The notes under the pieces are model-generated. The model made no database searches. It was not told where the DNA came from and saw nothing but the letters and a program-made list of their open reading frames with translations. The position numbers and the translations under genes were made by a program. From NCBI RefSeq assembly GCF_007713685.1, contig NZ_VMRJ01000001.1, forward strand, positions 664,129 through 728,128: a stretch of DNA of 64,000 nt. The letters run 5' to 3'. Source of the stretch: Hymenobacter setariae (GTDB taxonomy: Bacteria; Bacteroidota; Bacteroidia; Cytophagales; Hymenobacteraceae). Positions within the stretch are counted from its first letter, which is position 1. Each line of letters starts with the position of its first letter. Below are positions 61,122 through 64,000 of the stretch, piece by piece.

Positions 61122-62081
61122 ATGAAAGTCGGAACCAACCGAGCCGCTCGGCCACTGGCCCTCTTCGGCACCTTGCTCACCCTGCTTTTTTCTGCCTGCC
61201 AGAAAAAAGACGAGTTGCCTACCCCAACATCTCCCCAGACGCTGGCTGCGCCCGGGGGTGTTTCGACAAATGCAGTCGGCGTTAGCGGCGCTAAAACAGT
61301 GTGCTATGTAGAAGTCAATAATAATAACTTCTATAACGTAGGCAAGTACTCGCTGGCCTCTGGCCAACCACTATTTGATATCGGTATCATTTTCGCAGCC
61401 AATATCAATTATAATACTTCTACGAAGAAAGCGACCCTCTTTTTTAATACGCAAGTCACCAACGTTCTCAACAACCGAGCTACGTACATCCAGCCGGTGC
61501 AGGCCAGGGGCATCAAGGTACTGCTCTCCATCCTGGGCAACCATCAGGGGGCGGGCGTTTGCAATTTTACAAGCCAGGCGGCGGCCCGAGAATTTGCCCA
61601 GCAGTTGGCGAGCGCCGTAACCACTTATGGGCTAGATGGCATAGACTTCGACGACGAATATGCCGACTACGGCACGAATGGCACCGGACAGCCCAATAGT
61701 TCTTCGTTTGTGTACCTAGTGAGCGCCCTGCGAGAACTGATGCCGAACAAGATTATTTCGTTCTACTACTACGGGCCAGCCGCCAGCCGCTTGTCCTACA
61801 ATGGCGTGACAGTAGGCTCGAAGGTGAACTACAGCTGGAACGCCGTGTACGGCACCTACTCGGTACCGGCTGTGCCGGGCTTAGCCAAGGCCAATTTAGG
61901 CCCAGCAGCCGTCCAAATCACTGCTACTTCTTCCGCAACGGCCGCCACACTTGCCACCCGCACCAAAACCGACGGCTACGGCATCTACCTCACATACGAC
62001 TTACCTAACACAAACTCCAGCAGCTACTTATCTAGCATTTCTAATATCTTGTACGGGCAAGCTACCACGTACACTCCCTGA
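61122..62081 (+). CDS. GH18 endo-beta-N-acetylglucosaminidase, EndoF/EndoH-type lipoprotein
   Basis: 319 residues from ATG 61122. Lipoprotein signal with lipobox LFSAC (ALFGTLLTLLFSAC). The GH18 motif is YGLDGIDFDDEYADYG with catalytic Glu179, in the wording typical of Endo F1 and Endo H. Such enzymes cut the chitobiose core of N-glycans. A single-domain barrel with the substrate strand RGIKVLLSILGNHQGAGVCNF. Surface-exposed, so glycoprotein foraging is likely. Confidence 0.92.
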   Translation: MKVGTNRAARPLALFGTLLTLLFSACQKKDELPTPTSPQTLAAPGGVSTNAVGVSGAKTVCYVEVNNNNFYNVGKYSLASGQPLFDIGIIFAANINYNTSTKKATLFFNTQVTNVLNNRATYIQPVQARGIKVLLSILGNHQGAGVCNFTSQAAAREFAQQLASAVTTYGLDGIDFDDEYADYGTNGTGQPNSSSFVYLVSALRELMPNKIISFYYYGPAASRLSYNGVTVGSKVNYSWNAVYGTYSVPAVPGLAKANLGPAAVQITATSSATAATLATRTKTDGYGIYLTYDLPNTNSSSYLSSISNILYGQATTYTP

Positions 62082-62172
62082 GCTAGCAGGAGTACCTCAC
62101 AGCGAAACCTAGCCGCTTTGCTGACGCACGTGCAAGGGCCATATCAGAGCCGGTGCTACTTGCTTTAAAGAG

Positions 62173-62207
62173 AAACTCCCACTGTACTTGATTTACAGTG
62201 GGAGTTT
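62173..62207 (+). terminator. Terminator after the endoglycosidase gene
   Basis: Perfect 14-bp arms AAACTCCCACTGTA and TACAGTGGGAGTTT, 7-nt loop. Confidence 0.75.
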
Positions 62208-62270
62208 GGTTTGCAGAGAGGAAGGAACTCATAACTTGAAATAGACAGATACAAATACTGTGTCAACGCC

Positions 62271-62348
62271 GTTTTACAGGCTTTTTAGGCACATTATGCA
62301 ACGCTATTTGTAGCACGTTTTATCGCTTTTGTTTTACGCGTGTTTTAC
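62271..62348 (+). repeat. Four GTTTTA(C/T) motifs next to the integrase 3' end
   Basis: GTTTTAC, GTTTTAT, GTTTTAC and GTTTTAC start at 62271, 62317, 62331 and 62342. The last overlaps the integrase stop codon. Repeats at an integrase edge can be arm-type binding sites or attachment-site parts, but they could be chance in a short AT-rich stretch. Confidence 0.3.
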
Positions 62349-63694
62349 TCATCAAAAATACTGCGTGCCTTTTGGGTTAATTCTAGCGACTCCAACTCCC
62401 CATAGTAGCCTTCGGTTTGCGCAATGCTATGGTGATTGAGCATGTCCCGCATGTCGGAGGCCGATATACCACGTCGGCGGCCTCGGTCGGCAAAGCTGTG
62501 GCGGGCGGTGTGGCTGGTAAGGGTTTTTTCGATACCAGCCAGTCGGGCCACCCGCTTCAAGTTCCCATTAATACTGGTGGTAGCCGACTCAACTTTGCGT
62601 AGCAGCTGCATCCATAGCGGGCGGTATTCCGGTAGTCGGCTCAGCTCGGCCCAGGTCAGGCCTGCGGGGTACTGCGCATAGGGTGCCTCGGTTTTGAGAT
62701 AGGGTAACACAAAATTATTCGGGTTATCGCTCCGCTCGGCCCAGCGCGCCAGCACTGTGTTGAGGCGGGCCGAGCGTGGGGAGAGCTTCGCCTTACCTGT
62801 TTTGTGTTCGGTAAAAAAGATTTCCTCGGCGCGCACATCGCGCCAGCGCATGCAAACGGCATCCCCTACCCGTGAGCCCAGCAGATAATATTGGAGTAGC
62901 CACGCATCGCGGGCGCTCAATTCGCCGCGGGTCAATTGCTCGGCAGGCAAGGCTTCCAAGCGGGCTACTTCCTCATCGCTGAGCTTAGCCTTTGGGCGTG
63001 CCTTGCCTTCTTTAAGCTTGATTTTCTTAAATGGGTTTTTGGCCTCGGGTAGCTTATCCTCATCGATGGCTTGTAGTACGACTGTCTTGAGAAAGGACAG
63101 CTCCTTGTTTAGGGTGGTTTCCCGATTGCCCAAACCCGCCAGGTAGATTTCGTAGTCCCGAATCAGGCGCAGGGTGAGTTGTGAGAACGGCAGCGTTACC
63201 GTGGCCCGCTGCGTTTTTATATCGTCTGACTCATTACGTAGGCCGTAGCGGCCCTTGGGGTGCGGGATGCCTAGGCAGAAGCTTTGGAGCTTGCTGCGAA
63301 TGCTAGCAAATTTTTCGGCCGTGCGCGGATGCCCTGCCTTGCGGCGGCGCTCGATGTCTTGCTGCATGTAAGCCAAAAAATCGTCACCCCCGCCCCCATC
63401 CAGTGCGTCGCGCACTTGCTTGGCTGACCATAGCGGGTTTTCATCGAGCAGCTGCTGCACTTGGCGCAGCAGCTTGCGCAGCACGTCATTGTAGCGACGT
63501 GCCTCTGGGTGCGTGCCACGTACCCAGTTTTGCTTTTCCAGCGTGCCAGCTTCATTCCAGTGCTTGGCTGATACTGCCACGTCGGGAATGGCGCGGTACG
63601 TAGGCTGTCGGTCGGAGGTCAGGCGCAAGTGCACAGGGTGCAGGCCATCCTTCGCGCGAGGTGGGCGAAGGACTAGCGCGAAAGTGGTGGCCAT
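62345..63694 (-). CDS. Tyrosine recombinase/integrase of a mobile element
   Basis: 449 residues. N-terminal arm-binding-like domain (LRPPRAKDGLHPVHLRLTSDRQ), a SAM-like core-binding domain (~100-200), then the catalytic domain with the first Arg in LLGSRVGDAVCMRW, HTARHSFADRGRRRG (His-x-x-Arg), the second His in DMLNHHS and the nucleophile Tyr in QTEGYYGEL. This is a phage or integrative-element type, longer than XerC/D. It lies 3 bp downstream of an S24-type gene on the same strand. Confidence 0.92.
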   Translation of the reverse strand: MATTFALVLRPPRAKDGLHPVHLRLTSDRQPTYRAIPDVAVSAKHWNEAGTLEKQNWVRGTHPEARRYNDVLRKLLRQVQQLLDENPLWSAKQVRDALDGGGGDDFLAYMQQDIERRRKAGHPRTAEKFASIRSKLQSFCLGIPHPKGRYGLRNESDDIKTQRATVTLPFSQLTLRLIRDYEIYLAGLGNRETTLNKELSFLKTVVLQAIDEDKLPEAKNPFKKIKLKEGKARPKAKLSDEEVARLEALPAEQLTRGELSARDAWLLQYYLLGSRVGDAVCMRWRDVRAEEIFFTEHKTGKAKLSPRSARLNTVLARWAERSDNPNNFVLPYLKTEAPYAQYPAGLTWAELSRLPEYRPLWMQLLRKVESATTSINGNLKRVARLAGIEKTLTSHTARHSFADRGRRRGISASDMRDMLNHHSIAQTEGYYGELESLELTQKARSIFDE

Positions 63695-63697
63695 AGG

Positions 63698-64000
63698 CTA
63701 CGACAGCAAGCGCACGGGCACGATGCCGTAGAATTCGCGCACCTCCAAAATAGTGTTGATGTCCTTGCGCGCTACGGTGAAGCTGCCACCCAGCCCGCCC
63801 GTTGCGTGCAGAGTCAAGCCATCTGTGTTGTTTAGGTCATTCTTGAGAATGGCCTTCACTGTTACCTCTTCGGCATAGGCAACCACGCAGATGGTATTGT
63901 GCAGGTATTCCCACTTGCCCTCCGGAATAGGCCAAGCAATTACCTGCTGGCCGTCGCGCAGGCTCGGCTCCATGCTATCGCCTTCGATATCGAAAACGAG
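63698..64000 (-). CDS. S24-family (LexA/CI-like) repressor or peptidase, N-terminus outside the window
   Basis: 101 codons visible, reading in from the right edge. Starts with FDIEGDSMEPSLRDGQQVIA, the Ser block of the S24 family, and continues to EFYGIVPVRLLS. The expected Lys lies in ILKNDLNNTD or nearby. The N-terminal DNA-binding domain would be upstream, beyond 64000. Immediately upstream of an integrase on the same strand, as in prophages and integrative elements. LexA proper is less likely because of this context. Confidence 0.78.
   Translation of the reverse strand, partial: LVFDIEGDSMEPSLRDGQQVIAWPIPEGKWEYLHNTICVVAYAEEVTVKAILKNDLNNTDGLTLHATGGLGGSFTVARKDINTILEVREFYGIVPVRLLS

Noticed and set aside
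62345..63694. Calling the recombinase XerC or XerD
   Set aside because: It is about 150 residues longer, with an arm-binding-type N-terminus, and sits next to an S24 gene, as in mobile elements.
63698..64000. Calling the S24 gene lexA
   Set aside because: Only the catalytic-type half is visible, and its position 3 bp before an integrase gene fits a phage-like repressor better.
1..64000. tRNA and rRNA genes
   Set aside because: I scanned the intergenic gaps for cloverleaf-type TTC-arm and CCA-adjacent patterns and for conserved rRNA blocks and saw none; a dedicated RNA search would be decisive.

Overview
The window looks like chromosomal DNA from a GC-rich member of the Bacteroidota, most likely Hymenobacter or a close relative (Cytophagales). 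The support is: a type IX secretion C-terminal sorting domain (47181-49853), a GldC gliding-motility homologue beside dnaN, Bacteroidota-specific families (DUF3127, DUF3570, DUF4266, GH97), and promoters with the TAnnTTTG -7 element of the Bacteroidota sigma factor. The hexamer CCTAGG is also strikingly frequent throughout. I found no rRNA, tRNA, CRISPR array or insertion sequence. The only RNA gene I can support is a small SRP RNA.

Layout. 1-6.3 kb: M1 aminopeptidase (its C-terminus lies outside), a lipoprotein L,D-transpeptidase, an XRE-type regulator preceded by three ACATATGT palindromes exactly 35 bp apart, and a small lipoprotein. 6.4-17.2 kb: housekeeping and envelope genes (DEAD-box helicase, NUDIX hydrolase, membrane glycosyltransferase, isoaspartyl peptidase, SSB-like DUF3127 protein, AlbA_2 protein, acyltransferase) and an esterase-DinB fusion. 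17.3-22.7 kb: a co-directional set of esterase, ATP-grasp, GCS2-type carboxylate-amine ligase, class I glutamine amidotransferase and a second ATP-grasp-like protein. This is the best candidate here for an uncharacterised biosynthetic system. 22.8-28.5 kb: YkvA-like protein, nucleotide-sugar and glycosyl transfer genes, FtsE, transaldolase and SRP RNA. 28.6-32.5 kb: guaA, a second amidotransferase and dGTPase. 32.6-41 kb: membrane glycosyltransferase, DUF1361, a TPR/periplasmic-binding protein, hemL, dcd and small secreted proteins.

41-54 kb: a Crp/Fnr-DUF4267 pair, an AraC regulator with a hydrolase, a GH97 glycosidase, and a large T9SS-exported SGNH esterase with a LacI-type palindrome upstream. 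These are followed by a thioredoxin-ApbE-DUF4266-DUF3570-VIT cluster that looks like an extracytoplasmic redox or metal module of unknown role. 54-62 kb: gldC, dnaN, SGNH lipoprotein, GH43, small membrane proteins, an outer-membrane barrel and an EndoF-type endo-beta-N-acetylglucosaminidase. 62.3-64 kb: a tyrosine recombinase and an S24 (LexA/CI-like) protein 3 bp apart, marking the edge of a probable integrated element that continues past the window.

The theme outside housekeeping is polysaccharide and glycoprotein degradation plus envelope glycan synthesis. Convergent genes are separated by unusually long, nearly perfect hairpins, and two intergenic spaces carry REP-like palindromes. All family assignments come from reading motifs by eye; no database search was run.
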